Source: Sphaerolaimus hirsutus
Lineage: Eukaryota; Nematoda; Chromadorea; Monhysterida; Sphaerolaimidae
Reading direction: 5' to 3'
Length of the DNA stretch: 64,000 nucleotides
Assembly (NCBI GenBank): GCA_964036195.1
Contig: OZ038453.1
Coordinates: 28,710,997 to 28,774,996 of the forward strand
The translations under genes were made by a program, and so were the position numbers. The notes below the pieces were generated by a model. It did no database searches, had not been told where the DNA came from, and saw nothing but the letters and a program-made list of their open reading frames with translations. Below, piece after piece: positions 21,860 to 33,130 of this stretch (positions are counted from its first letter, which is position 1; each line of letters starts with the position of its first letter).

Positions 21860-23166
21860 TTTGCTGATTTTCCTTCAGTGTTTCCTTTTTTTCACCACTG
21901 CCACTTGTGTGTTGTTGTTGTCGTTGACGTTTCAGATTTGCCCACTTTGCCTTTAATGGTCCTCCAGCGGCACAAAGCTCCTTTCGAAATGATTCATCAG
22001 AATCACAAACACGTTCTATAGCAACATCCGACGGTACTGCAACCACCTTGCGACCCAATCTTTGCGCATGCCGTGACAGTGGTGCAAATCGTAACGTGTC
22101 CTTTTCTCCTGATGACGTAGACTTGGTAGTGTCACTAGCACCACCACCACCACCTGTTTGATCAATATCACTAGATAGCTTTTCCCACTGATAAAAAACA
22201 CGATCTTTATCCCAGGGGAATACAGAATTCGACAATCTTAGTTCATCTGGAATTGATGGATCCGAGTTGGCAAACAAATATCCGAAATTCTTATCTGCAA
22301 TAGCTTGTTTATATGCTCCAATAAATAGAGTTGGGTCCTGCCAACGTTGGGCAAACGATTTTGTCGTCAATGCATCCGAGGGGAAACTGTGTATGTTATG
22401 AATGATAATTAGAAGAAGAACGACAGAATGCTTACATACAAAGTACAAACCTGAATAGCACAAAGTAAATGCTAGAACTGCGCGTTTGTTTTAGATTCTG
22501 CAATTTGAATAACGACTTATATATACAACCTCATCAGAGTATTATTGCTCAACATCATATACCTGAGTGTCGAAGAGACTTTGCAATGTTGCAACAAGTG
22601 TTATGTTATGGTGTCTGGCAGCTCCTTGTGCAAGGTCTCGAAGTAGTCGTGTAGGATTAGCTGTTGCTGCCGACCGAGTGTTTCTACTTACACCTTCTCC
22701 CCCTTTATCATCAACATCAATTGCAGATGAAACACTGGCTGAAAGATCATCAAAAACCAGTAGCAAATGTGAACCCTTTGTGTTTGAACGCTCGTCAAGT
22801 TCCTCTTTATATTTCACAATTGTTCGCCATGAGTCACAAAAGTCTTCGATTCTGCCAAATTCAGCATATGTTTTCAGTGCTAAATACTTTTCTTGCCAAT
22901 AGCTGAACAAGAATAAACAATGATCTGGCGGATGGTCATAAATGTGCTGTCTGCTTTTAATTAGCTCAATCAATAATGTTGTTTTTCCGGAGCATGAAGG
23001 AAATTTATACAATTATAAGCATCACTTGATAATGTCATAATACACATGGTTCACAACACATGTACGTTTTATGTAACGTTATCAAATGGCCTACATTTGT
23101 ATAAATTTCAAAGGCATCTGAGCTTCCAAAAATGAGCATTGGAAATGAACTGTGAAGTCTTTGCAT
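21768..23166 (-). CDS. ATP: FtsK/HerA-type genome-packaging ATPase, Walker A split by a hairpin
   Basis: Motor that would drive DNA into the capsid (A32-like packaging ATPase of Polintons and adintoviruses). Coding segments are 23119-23166, [hairpin 22995-23118], 22563-22994, 22451-22497 and 21768-22386, about 380 codons. The first segment starts at the ATG at 23166 and runs to LIFGSS, the front half of the P-loop. The second starts with CSGKTTLL, the rear half. Walker B is HLLLVFDDLS, followed by the family pattern ITLVATLQSLFD. A 47-bp exon encodes NLKQTRSSSIYFVLF, and the last exon has FPSDALTTKSFAQRW and FGYLFANSDPSIPDELRL. The last two introns are GT-AG. The hairpin shifts the frame and has no GT-AG borders, so the gene is inactivated unless the hairpin is removed from RNA. 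The 3' end overlaps the next small gene by 92 bp. Confidence 0.85.
22995..23118 (-). repeat. 124-bp imperfect hairpin splitting the ATPase P-loop, flanked by a TCA direct repeat
   Basis: On the coding strand TCA stands just before the insert (23119-23121) and TCA also ends it (22995-22997). The arms share AAATTTATACAA / TTGTATAAATTT and, further in, TTGATAAC / ATTATCAA. The ends are not identical in length, offset by about 7 bp. No AG lies at the downstream border, and the only nearby GT is inside the left arm. 124 is not a multiple of three. Confidence 0.82.
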
Positions 23167-23348
23167 TTTTTTTTTCTGCTGCTGCTGCTGCTGTTCCTTC
23201 ACTTGTTGTTGCTACTTTGTAATAGACTGAAGTACTAACAATTACTTTTGGAGTTTTATTTGACCATAAGTAACGCACACACATCACACCACAATAATGG
23301 TCAATAACAAAAATGCGAAATGCCTAAGAAGAAAAAATGTCATCATAA

Positions 23349-25696
23349 TCAATCGCGAACACATTTTCCGGCGGTACGTACAACCTTGTTGCTGGAGGCA
23401 CCATACATTCCTGCAAAATAATCCCTGCGATCCTTTGTGTGGTCCAACTCCGCTTGTGTTGGGTAGGTGGACATGGACATTTCATAGTTGGCATCTGTAC
23501 ACTTTTGACACAAGTCAATTGTCAGCTGAAAAAATGACATTCTTTAAAGTGTCATATTGGTATAATGAAAAGTGAAAACAATAGCATACCCGGCATCGCC
23601 CATTCACATCTCGCATACATTCTCGGGAAGATGTCACAGCCCTGTGACAAGTAAACCATTATTTGATTGTGTAGCCAGGACAAAAAAGCTATAAAGTCTA
23701 CCTGCAGTATTCGCACATTAGAAGTACAATTGCCTCCGTACGTGTGAGACAGAATGGTGGCCCTGCCAATAGTGTGTACTGCACCGGATAGGGATACTTT
23801 TTGTGGCTGTCATAAATGTCATTCTTGCCCAAAGTGTCAAACTCTGGTTCTTCACCATCTCCTTGAAAAGTGTCATAAGCCTCACAGTTCAATGTGCGAC
23901 ATGCCTGTGTAAGTATATACATGAATATATGAAGACATGTAAATGACAAATAAAAATAACCTTGCAAATGTCAATTGTGAACGTTGTACGTCCATTGACA
24001 AAGCGTTTCCCTTTTCCACGTTGAGAAATTTCACGGCACGTCCTACACATCCAGAACACAACGGTGTTTGGCGGTCGAAACGGAAACGGCGGTGCATCCA
24101 ATATGTCTTTCTTCACAAACGGCGCATCAAATCGGGCTGGATTTCCACCTGTGTGTTACAATTGAAGAAACAATTGTTGTTGTTGTTGTTGTTGCTTTGT
24201 ATTGTACAAAAACGAACGTGCGAGATTTGATGAGTGGCCACGTTCATTTTCACGTTTAATGCCACGCTCAAACTCAGTCAGTCCAATGTACCTTCTACCA
24301 TCTGCATTTTCAACAATCTGTTTTTCTCTGTGTCTGGAAGGAACGATGGCATTGTCTGGGCTGACACTTGTAGTAGAATCGTCGGCAATTTTTATGTCGT
24401 CAATTATAGGGATAACCCTTTTCTTTGTTTCCATGGTCGATTTCTCCAAAGCCTCGATAAATAGATCGTCGTCATTGCCTTCTTCTTCTTCCTCGTCATC
24501 CATATCGTCCTCATCTGTAACATGCACAGTTTTCTGACACATTGAAAAAAAGGAATCCTCACGTCTCAAACTTTTGCTGCTCTTTCTCATTATGTTTCCA
24601 CTTGTTTCTGCACTACTACGCTTTCTGGAGGCAACATCTCGCCCTTTTGTGGCTTTTTCTTCTTCTTGTTGTTGTTGTTGACCGGATGGCGCAATACCAT
24701 GTGATAACCCAACGATGTCTGCTTCAAGACGTCGCGGTTTTGGCCTCTTTAGCATTTGCAAATCACTCCCAATATACTCAAACTCATGCTCACTGGTGTC
24801 ATCCCAGTTGTCGACAGTTTCGCTGGTCCCCCCATCTTTTTCTTGACTGTTTTCTTCTGTTTCGGCTGCTGGTGGGGGTCTGGTGAGAATTTTGCCAGCG
24901 GGTCTGCGACGTCTGCCCCTTGTTGCTGCAGTTGTGGATGTATCCATTTGCAATGTTGTTGGGCGTTCAAGCACTGGAGGTCGTGTAGTTTCGTCTGCAC
25001 TATTGTCGTCACTGTCGAAACAACCGGGGATGAGCGATCGTTTTGCATGTGACTCGTGTGTGGGTTCTGACAACTGCTGCTGCTGCCGCTGTGTGCTGAT
25101 GACATTTGGTCCAATGACTTGGGCGGGGGGGTTTGCAGACGCGACACCATCTCTTCCCATCCCTCTGTACCCTCCAGCAGCGAGTTTTCGTTTGTGAATT
25201 GCATTGGCCTCGTTTCTGTTGAGGTACTCTGCATTAAAAATATACATTTATTATTATTAGTATACAATGATTAATTGCAATATGAATAACCGGGAGGGTC
25301 CTCTGCGACAATTGTGCTGTCATACTGCTGGTGTTGTTGTTGTTGTTGTTGTTGTGGTCGGCTGCCACCACGCATAGTTGATTTTCCACCTCTGACTGGG
25401 GGTTTGGCCTTGGGGTTTCCTGCACTGTTGCTACTGTTGGCATCTGTGACAAAACCGGCGGTGGAGGCTCCCTTTGCAATTGTATGTGGCTTGGCAATGG
25501 CGGTGGCGGGTTTGGAAACTGCATAATCTGATGCTGTTGGTGTTGAGGTGCCATACATTGTTGCTGGTCTTGCATTTGTGGTGTGCCCTGAACCGATTCC
25601 ACCAGGTGCGGCTGATAAAATAGAGTTCTCTCTGACATGTTTATCGGAGGGTTTTGTTTGGCCTGGTCTCCCAACATTTGTGAAATTAGTGGACAT
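23349..25696 (-). CDS. Q-rich, acidic protein with Cys-rich C-terminus, at least six exons
   Basis: Exons in order of transcription are 25291-25696, 24216-25228, 23961-24148, 23702-23904, 23590-23641 and 23349-23525, GT-AG with consistent phases, about 680 residues. The 5' end is unresolved: the exon begins at an acceptor-like CAG just before the ATG at 25696, and a possible earlier exon lies at about 25786-25890. The N-terminal half is low complexity, with poly-Q, RGRRRRPAGK and an acidic run (EDDMDDEEEEEGNDDD). The C-terminal 200 residues contain spaced Cys pairs (CRTCREI, CRTLNC, CEYCR, LCQKC), suggesting zinc binding. It lies between the polymerase and the ATPase on the same strand. I cannot assign a function; a DNA-binding or regulatory role is an inference from the zinc-like Cys pattern. 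Confidence 0.6.
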
Positions 25697-25995
25697 CCTG
25701 CATATGGGGGGAGAAACATTGCAGTTTCATATACACACATAATCATAACAATACAAGAAAAACCACCAACTTTTCAAGCGCTCCAACTGTCTCTGACAAT
25801 CGGTCAAGCACTGATATTCTGCTTCAGTAATTATGCGAACAGAACCCAGTTCAAAATTAGCTGGTGATAATGAATCGAAGGAATCAATTGTGATGTCATT
25901 TAGTATTATTATTGATTTAGCAGTAGCAGTAGATTATAGAGCCTGCAATTTTATTTTTCACATTAAACACACAATCACAATGACAACATATATAT

Positions 25996-28900
25996 TTAAA
26001 TGCGATTATATCCATATGGAAATGTTCGAATGGCTGTAGCACCTCCAACACCAGGCGGAACAAAAAAGCGCTTATTTGATACAGGCTTATAATACTTTTT
26101 GCGACCATCAATAGATATAGTGAAATCTTTACTCAACAAAAAGTTGAGTTCGTTCAGTCCTAATTTCTTCAACTCTGTTTGTTCTAAAAGAGATCGGACA
26201 GCATCACACATATTATCATAAGACACAGTAGGCTTTCTATTATTCTGTCCTTGTTGATCTGTTTCTGCGGCAGTCGCAAAACCTCGTAATCGTACTGTCT
26301 TGTAGCTTTCTCCAGTCGTAGAGTTTTTGGCAGTGTATGCATATTGCTTGGGCTGTAAGCAAGTGTCATCATCAAAAACATTTTACATGTTGTTGTTGTT
26401 ATAAATAAAACCAAAAACACACCCCCACAATGCAAACATGCTCCAATTTATATTGATCTTTCAGCACAGGTGTCAATTGTCCAAGATGGTGCCCACATAG
26501 AGACTGCAAATTTGATCCATCCAAAGCCATTATTGAATCCCTATAATAAGTACAATGGTGAAATGTAAACAGTAAACATGTAAGCAGTAGGCAAAAAACC
26601 AACGTGTCTGTATATAATAGGCATTCTTCAGGAATTCTGATCATAGCTTCATACAATTCCACTCTAGCATAACCCGTCACCATTGTTGTAATAATTGGAA
26701 CACTGAATGCATTGTTTGGTCCCACATGTGCCAAGGTTGAATCCTGTGATATAGAATGCTGCACCATCACAGAAGACTCTAGTCCCAATTTTGTTGCATC
26801 GGCCGATCCAAAATGCTGAAAAACAGTGTTGAAATTAGTACTGAAACAAAAATGCAAGGGGTCAAATTAAACCTGTAGCCAGTGCACGTTCAAATTTGGA
26901 TTTTCAAGAACCTTCAGCAAGCTTCCATGATCCTTGAAAAACTCTGTCTGGGAGCCTGACTTCTTCTGTGCAAACTTTCCAATCAATGAGTTGATCATGA
27001 GCTTTGCAACCGAGCGTTTCACAGGATTTGGAGCAAACGATCTTGGTGCAATATAAATTCCAAATCTCTCGGCAATTTCAGCCGAATATTCAGCTGCACT
27101 CTTGTCCGGTGGCAAATCTACATTAGAATTACATTTGTCAATTTGATGGAAAAACATTATGATATATAGAAAGCAAACCAACCACTTGCTTGACACTTTA
27201 GCTTATAGAATGCAAGCATAAAGGCACTTATCAGTCCTGACTCAACCCCAGCATCTCTTGACCAAACCCGTGACTCATAAACATGTGCAGAAACAATTCG
27301 CACAATCTTCAGTCCTGTATACTTGATTGCCGCACATAGTTCAACCTAAAAGTGAAAACATAACAACCATGTACAATTCAACACAATAACCAATCAAAAC
27401 TCACAGTTGTCCATGTGCCACGAAAAATCTGTTCCTGAAACGTATGTGTACATACGTTTACATTCTGTTCAATACAACATGCTGCACAAGTACTATAGAA
27501 AATCTTCTCATCTCCACCAGGTAGTTTGGCTCGGAACGGTAGGGGTGGAACAAATATGTTCGCTCGTGGATAATGTACCCATGCTTTCACAATGCCAAAG
27601 TGAGTCTGTTATGAGTATAATGGAATTATGTACAAAATAACAAAATTAAAATAAGAAAAAAGCATACCAAAACCCATTCATTTAGGTCTCCAGAAATACC
27701 CCCTTCTGAAACAACTTTCCCTGGACCTTGTGCCATTGGCTTTGTCAAACACATTGCAGGATACAAACTGCAAAAATCCAAAAAATCAGCATTTGGTTTT
27801 GTGACATTCATATTGTCATATGTTCCAATTTGAAACGTGTCAATTCTGCCTCCTGTAATATGTACATTGTTTGCACAGAAAAACAGCAAAAAATGCCACT
27901 TTCTAATACTAACCAAAATTTGCATCATAGATGCTTAAAGGTTTCTCAGATAACGCCTCTGTGAAAAACTGTTTCATAACACGATTCGAGCTTAACACAT
28001 TCCGACACTCATGTTCCCAATATACATCATAGAGCAAAGGGTGAACGGCCTTCGCAATGTTATTAGCTCTAAAAAAGTCACGTTCTCGAACTTGCAACGG
28101 CGTTTTGCCACCGAGCAATGTAAGTGGTCTGCATGGATAACGTTACGTATTGAATATATATGTACTACTACATAAAAACAATAAATTGAACAAACCGCAC
28201 AGGCGCCAAGTGATTTGTGCACATTGGACATGAGTGAAAAAAACATCCATGAATGTCTATTAGTCTTGATGGTGTGCCAGTGTCCTCTTCAAATTCTGCT
28301 CCATCCACCTTGTACTGTCGACTGTTGCTACATCGAACAACATATTCACGATCGTTGCCAGCATGTTGGACATGAACCTATATTGATACTGGTGAATGTA
28401 TAAAATGCAAAACCCCAAAAACATAAACACAACCAACACCAAAGTATCTACTATATGCTGTCAAAAAGGCCATTGAAAATCTGCTGTTTCTATCCATCAG
28501 AGCTTCACCTCGATAAATGGCCAATGTATCCTCTTGTAGGAATCGAACTGAAAAAAGTGAAGTATTATGAACATGAAAAATTATCATAATAATAATAATA
28601 ATGAAAGTACATACTTTGGAACACACGTAGTGCCAATCCAGATATTGTGAATGTTCCTTTTTCTGCAAACAAGTCAACAGCCAGTAGGTTTATCAGTTCC
28701 TCTCGAAAACGCATCGCCGCATATGATAGTGCATAACTGTCTCTTTGGCAATAAATTGACATCTCTTCAAACACACAAAAGACCTTGTCATAGTGCTCAG
28801 CATGGTACAAGTCAAAATCATTAGAATTTCTGCCCGAAACAGGGAATTCCCACTTTGGACGCAAGTGGCAGTATGCATCAGTAACATATTCTTCATTCAT

Positions 28901-31470
28901 GTCATAGCAGAAGAACGATTTCGCCACAGGAACCTCAAACGATTTACATAAGTTTTCCAGTGATGTTGGTATATAGTTTGCCCAACATATTAGTTTAATT
29001 CCACATTTGAACTTTACATATAGTAGACGATTGCCACGTGAAAACGTCGTCTCTGGCATTTTGCATTGTTCTATCAGTGCAGATAGTAGAAAATGGAAGT
29101 CAAACCGACTGCCAAAATGACTAACAATTGTTGCATTTGCATTTTCTGAAAAGGAAAACAGTTTGTAAACATTATTTTTGTAAAAAATAGTTGCATTAAA
29201 AAACTCACCCATGCAAAAAAAGCTTTCCACAAAGTCGTATACACACTTCTCTCCAGACCAAACACAAACCCTCGCAATGCCACATTTTGCACATGGAGCA
29301 TACATGTCCTTTCGCCAACATCGTGAACATGACCTATAAAAAACGCATAGTTTACAATTGTCACAAAAACAAAACAAATAAATAACTTACACAACCGTTG
29401 TCAACAAATTCGCCTTGTGTACATTTGTACTACTACATATCCTTGTTTCCAAGTCCAAAAATACAATTTTCTTGGACTTTTCAATCTTGTGTGGTTTCAG
29501 AACGGGCAAGTAGCATGCTTCATGTGGTATGCCAAGCTGTACCTGCTTTTTACAATAGGCACATCCAAAAGTTCTTTCCTCTGAACAATTGTGACTGTTG
29601 ACAAACGATCCATCCTCACGTCTTTTGAGACTAAAGTAATGGCCACATCCTGAACATAATCGCTGAGCATAGCATCGTGGAATAGACCATTGACCTCTAC
29701 CTTGTCTATGTAGATGCTGCCTGTGTAAAACAAATGTATACTCATTTACATAAACAACTTGTATATAGCAACAAACAAATCAAGCATACCTGAAACAAAA
29801 CGTGGAGAAAAACTTTCTCAGACAATCCGGACATGTTCTTTCTTCACCTTTCACCTTGTCGCAGTCGCATAACAAGCTTGTGGTTTTAGTTGTTGACGTC
29901 AGAGCAACAATACCACAATAGCTACATCTGAACGGACATATATGCCTATGAAAGAAAACTTAAAATTAAAATCACAATCAAAACACATTGAAAACATCAA
30001 AATAACATACCTTTTCCGCCCGAACAGCACCTCCTTGCATGACTCGCAATATCCACGTGCACTTAAAAAAGTCACTAAACCCCATATTACAGCGAAAAAT
30101 ATATTTCCACCATGGTGATACAAACATAAATCAATCACATGGTCACTATATGCAAAATGTAAAGTGGAATCAGATGGTGGCCATACTTGCTGCTTAGTAC
30201 CCTCTTGGAAAACCCTAATTGCAACACCTCTTAACATAGGTATCCGTTGAATCCTATCCAATGCATCTAGGCCAACAAAAACGTTTGCAGGTGGCAAACC
30301 AGCTTCAGAACGCAACCTAGTAGCTAACTTTTCAAGCTCCGCAGATGGACTCTTTTGACAATTACGCCTAACACGACGCCAATAGTTACACGATTCCTTA
30401 CCCTTATCCGGATTAAATGCAAGTATTTTGCCCAAAGCCAAACAAATCGCATATACTAAAGTTTGCTCAGATGCAACCACATATTCACAATGTTTCCTTT
30501 TTGTATTGATCATCATTGATTGACGCAATCTTGCGGTTGTGACATCCTGATATGCAGATCTTCTACGACCCCCACTTAATCTACCTACAGTACCATAGTT
30601 CTTCAAATCTGTTAAATCCTCAGGTATTGTAGTGTCAGATGCATCCGAATCGTTTCCATCATCACCATCATGTACATTGTCATTAAAGCATCTGTTGATG
30701 TTGAATGTACGAGCCACAGCATAGGAACAGGACGGCTGATCAACTGGATCCATTATCGCTCTATACATATAAAAGGTGTAGAATTGACATATAGTCTCCT
30801 CCTCTCAATCCAAAAACATAATCGAGAATGTAGAACAAACCAATAACATTCACAATTAACGTCATAGAATTATCTTCCAAATTGATCGTTTGATGTGAAT
30901 TTAGCAAGTTTCCAATGTCTTGAGCTGTAGCCACAGCACTAAAACGGGTCCCCAAACGAAAATGTTCCACATATGCTGCATAAAAGTTTATGACAAATTA
31001 AGACAATACTACATTTATTTGGAATAATACATAAAAACATACATTCAGGTAAATTTGGATGCTGTAGAGAAATGCCAACATACAAACCAGTTGGATGGCG
31101 ATCCCCAACGGTATGCCTAAAAACAATATGTAAATGCACAAATCCACATCCAAAACGGATAAATAAATCAAAAATACCTGTATACACAATCTATTGCCTC
31201 ACACAAAACAGCATCTACATTTGCATGTCCATCCAAATCATGGAAGGAAATCCTATATGCATTCAAATTTAGCTTAAACCTTTCCGTATATTGCTTTTGT
31301 GGTTTGAAAACGGTGAAAAAATTACGCTTGAACAATATTCCACTCCCTGATCCGCTTTTCAGAATATTCGACAAAATTTGACGATTGCTAATTATATCTT
31401 CTCCTTCTCTAGAAGAGCCAGCTACATTCATTTGTAATCCACCACCACTATGCAATCTGCGGCTGTCCAA
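25996..31470 (-). CDS. PolB: Protein-primed family B DNA polymerase of a Polinton, 18 exons, apparently intact
   Basis: Replicates the element by protein priming. Exons are 31178-31470, 31043-31116, 30837-30975, 30011-30760, 29790-29945, 29391-29720, 29209-29333, 28615-29145, 28438-28547, 28196-28377, 27914-28128, 27668-27852, 27405-27605, 27183-27345, 26873-27117, 26604-26815, 26423-26540 and 25996-26352, about 1,460 residues. Borders are GT-AG with matching phases throughout. The large N-terminal part carries a Cys/His zinc-ribbon-like region (HICPFRCSYCG, CSGCGHYF, CAYCKK). Exonuclease motifs are FLDLET, SHFGSRFDF (the usual Asn of motif II is not evident) and YCQRDSYAL. Polymerase motifs are DFCSLYP (A), KLMINSLIGK (B) and a motif C split by an intron after YTDT (26604). 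The C-terminus ends in a TFPYGYN-like block. A minus-strand AATAAA lies at about 25950. The ATG at 31470 overlaps a divergent reading frame. No frame break was found. Confidence 0.95.
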
Positions 31471-32511
31471 GAAGTGATAAAGGGCAAAAAGGCCTATGTC
31501 TCAAAGGTTAACTTCACATTCATTCCACATAGAATAACAACAAGTAAATCAAAACAATTATCACAGGAGGACGATGAGTACGCTGAAACCATCAAGACAT
31601 ACTTCAGAAAAGATGTACCACTGGAAATCAGTGCACTTATGATGTCTTACATTCCAATCGGACACATTCTCATGCTGATCAAGAGCATTGCCACCAAAAA
31701 GAGAAGCCATGAAGAAAGTGATGAGAGCTACATGCAAAGGACCATGATTCATCTGTTAAACAGTAATCACATAATTACCATTATGAAGGGAAAAGTCATA
31801 ACCCTACTGGAATTCCAAGCTAGATCAATTACATCTGATGGTACAAAGCAACTCATTATAAACTACTTTGGATCTGGAACAGACGATGGTTTCTCTGTAT
31901 CCATTGGATATGGTGAAACAATACCCAAACATATCTATAATATGATATGTTGGTGTATGAACATTAAACGAGTATGCTTTGTACTGAGAGATGAAATGAA
32001 AAAGGATTGTATGCATTATGTAACACAATTATGGCCCATTTTCGCAAAAAAGGAAAAAATGTGTGAATTAGCTCTATTTGTAATTGGCAATTACAGTCAA
32101 CTATCTTTTTTACATGCTTTTCGTTATTTACACTCAATTATTGATAGTCTGAAACAGTCTCAACTAGTTTTATCATTTGTATGTACAAATGACATACTTA
32201 CAGGACAGTTACTTCAACTCTTTCTAGAGGCTAATCAACTTGTGGACATCATGGCAAAGTGTAAAGTTTGTACAATTACAGTGCAAATTACAAGCAGAAT
32301 TTGGCAATTCAATGAGGATGCATCACCACTCATGCAATGGAAAAACATGATTTGTAGAATTAAGCATAGAATACCATTTGAATATCTAGATAAGTTTCAC
32401 TATGAGTTCAAATATAATGTCTTTCTAAGTAGCAAAAACAATATGCAGGAAAAGTTTCACTTTTGTCATAAAATAGCTACAGAACACAATTCACTCAAGT
32501 GTTCAACATGA
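31450..32511 (+). CDS. Unknown single-exon protein, 353 aa, divergent from PolB
   Basis: Long AT-rich open frame without introns, in contrast to its neighbour. Its ATG (31450) lies 20 bp inside the polymerase coding start on the other strand. I see no catalytic motif. An N-terminal segment (DVPLEISALMMSYIPIGHIL) faintly resembles an F-box helix pair, but the match is weak. The rest alternates hydrophobic strands and helices with several Cys and His. AATAAA at about 32560 could be its polyA signal. It may be an accessory gene at the end of the viral element; the length of the frame supports it as real. Confidence 0.6.
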   Translation: MQSAAVQEVIKGKKAYVSKVNFTFIPHRITTSKSKQLSQEDDEYAETIKTYFRKDVPLEISALMMSYIPIGHILMLIKSIATKKRSHEESDESYMQRTMIHLLNSNHIITIMKGKVITLLEFQARSITSDGTKQLIINYFGSGTDDGFSVSIGYGETIPKHIYNMICWCMNIKRVCFVLRDEMKKDCMHYVTQLWPIFAKKEKMCELALFVIGNYSQLSFLHAFRYLHSIIDSLKQSQLVLSFVCTNDILTGQLLQLFLEANQLVDIMAKCKVCTITVQITSRIWQFNEDASPLMQWKNMICRIKHRIPFEYLDKFHYEFKYNVFLSSKNNMQEKFHFCHKIATEHNSLKCST

Positions 32512-33130
32512 TATTGTTCCTATTCCTTAGATGTTCTTAGTATGGTGATGGAAACAATAAAATAACCCCCTTCAGAGAGCTGTATTTATACTCCCACAAA
32601 CAACAGCTGCAAAATGGAACAATGGAAACAGCAAAATAATAAAAGCATTTACACAAGGACATCCCAAAATCCAATGTGCACACAATCTACATAATCCATG
32701 AAGGCCACATACACATAGGCACTTCAAATCCCTATGCAATGCAGTGCTCTGTTTAAACTCAACCATTAAACATATATGAACACAACAGCTGCAGAATGGA
32801 AGGCATATGAACACAACAGTTGCGCAATGGAAGAAGGCATGTGCACAAGGTCATTTGTTACAGTTCAATCCTTCTATCAAATTGATGATTTATGACCTTG
32901 TTCACATGCATAGGTCACATAACCACATGAGCTCATATTGGTTCAATTCAAATCTTGGCTCAACCCCAATCTTAGTTCATTTGCTCCAACCAGTAGTTAG
33001 TTTCATTCTGTATAAATTTCATTTCTCTCACATAGCCTACTTAATTCAACAAAACCCCCTTATTAACAGCACATTCTTATTAAGAAAATGGCCAATATTT
33101 ATTCCAACAACAACAACAACAACACAACAC
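32512..33130. other. AT-rich non-coding DNA beyond the viral block
   Basis: Direct short repeats are present: GAACACAACAGCTGCAGAATGGAA-like units at about 32777 and 32808, and a related word at 32602. I searched here by eye for an inverted copy of the left flank of the viral block and saw none. No gene. Confidence 0.5.

Noticed and set aside
26537..26610. Possible break in PolB motif C
   Set aside because: A GT-AG intron (26541-26603) with GTTGGT donor separates the two halves in matching phase, so the gene is not broken there.
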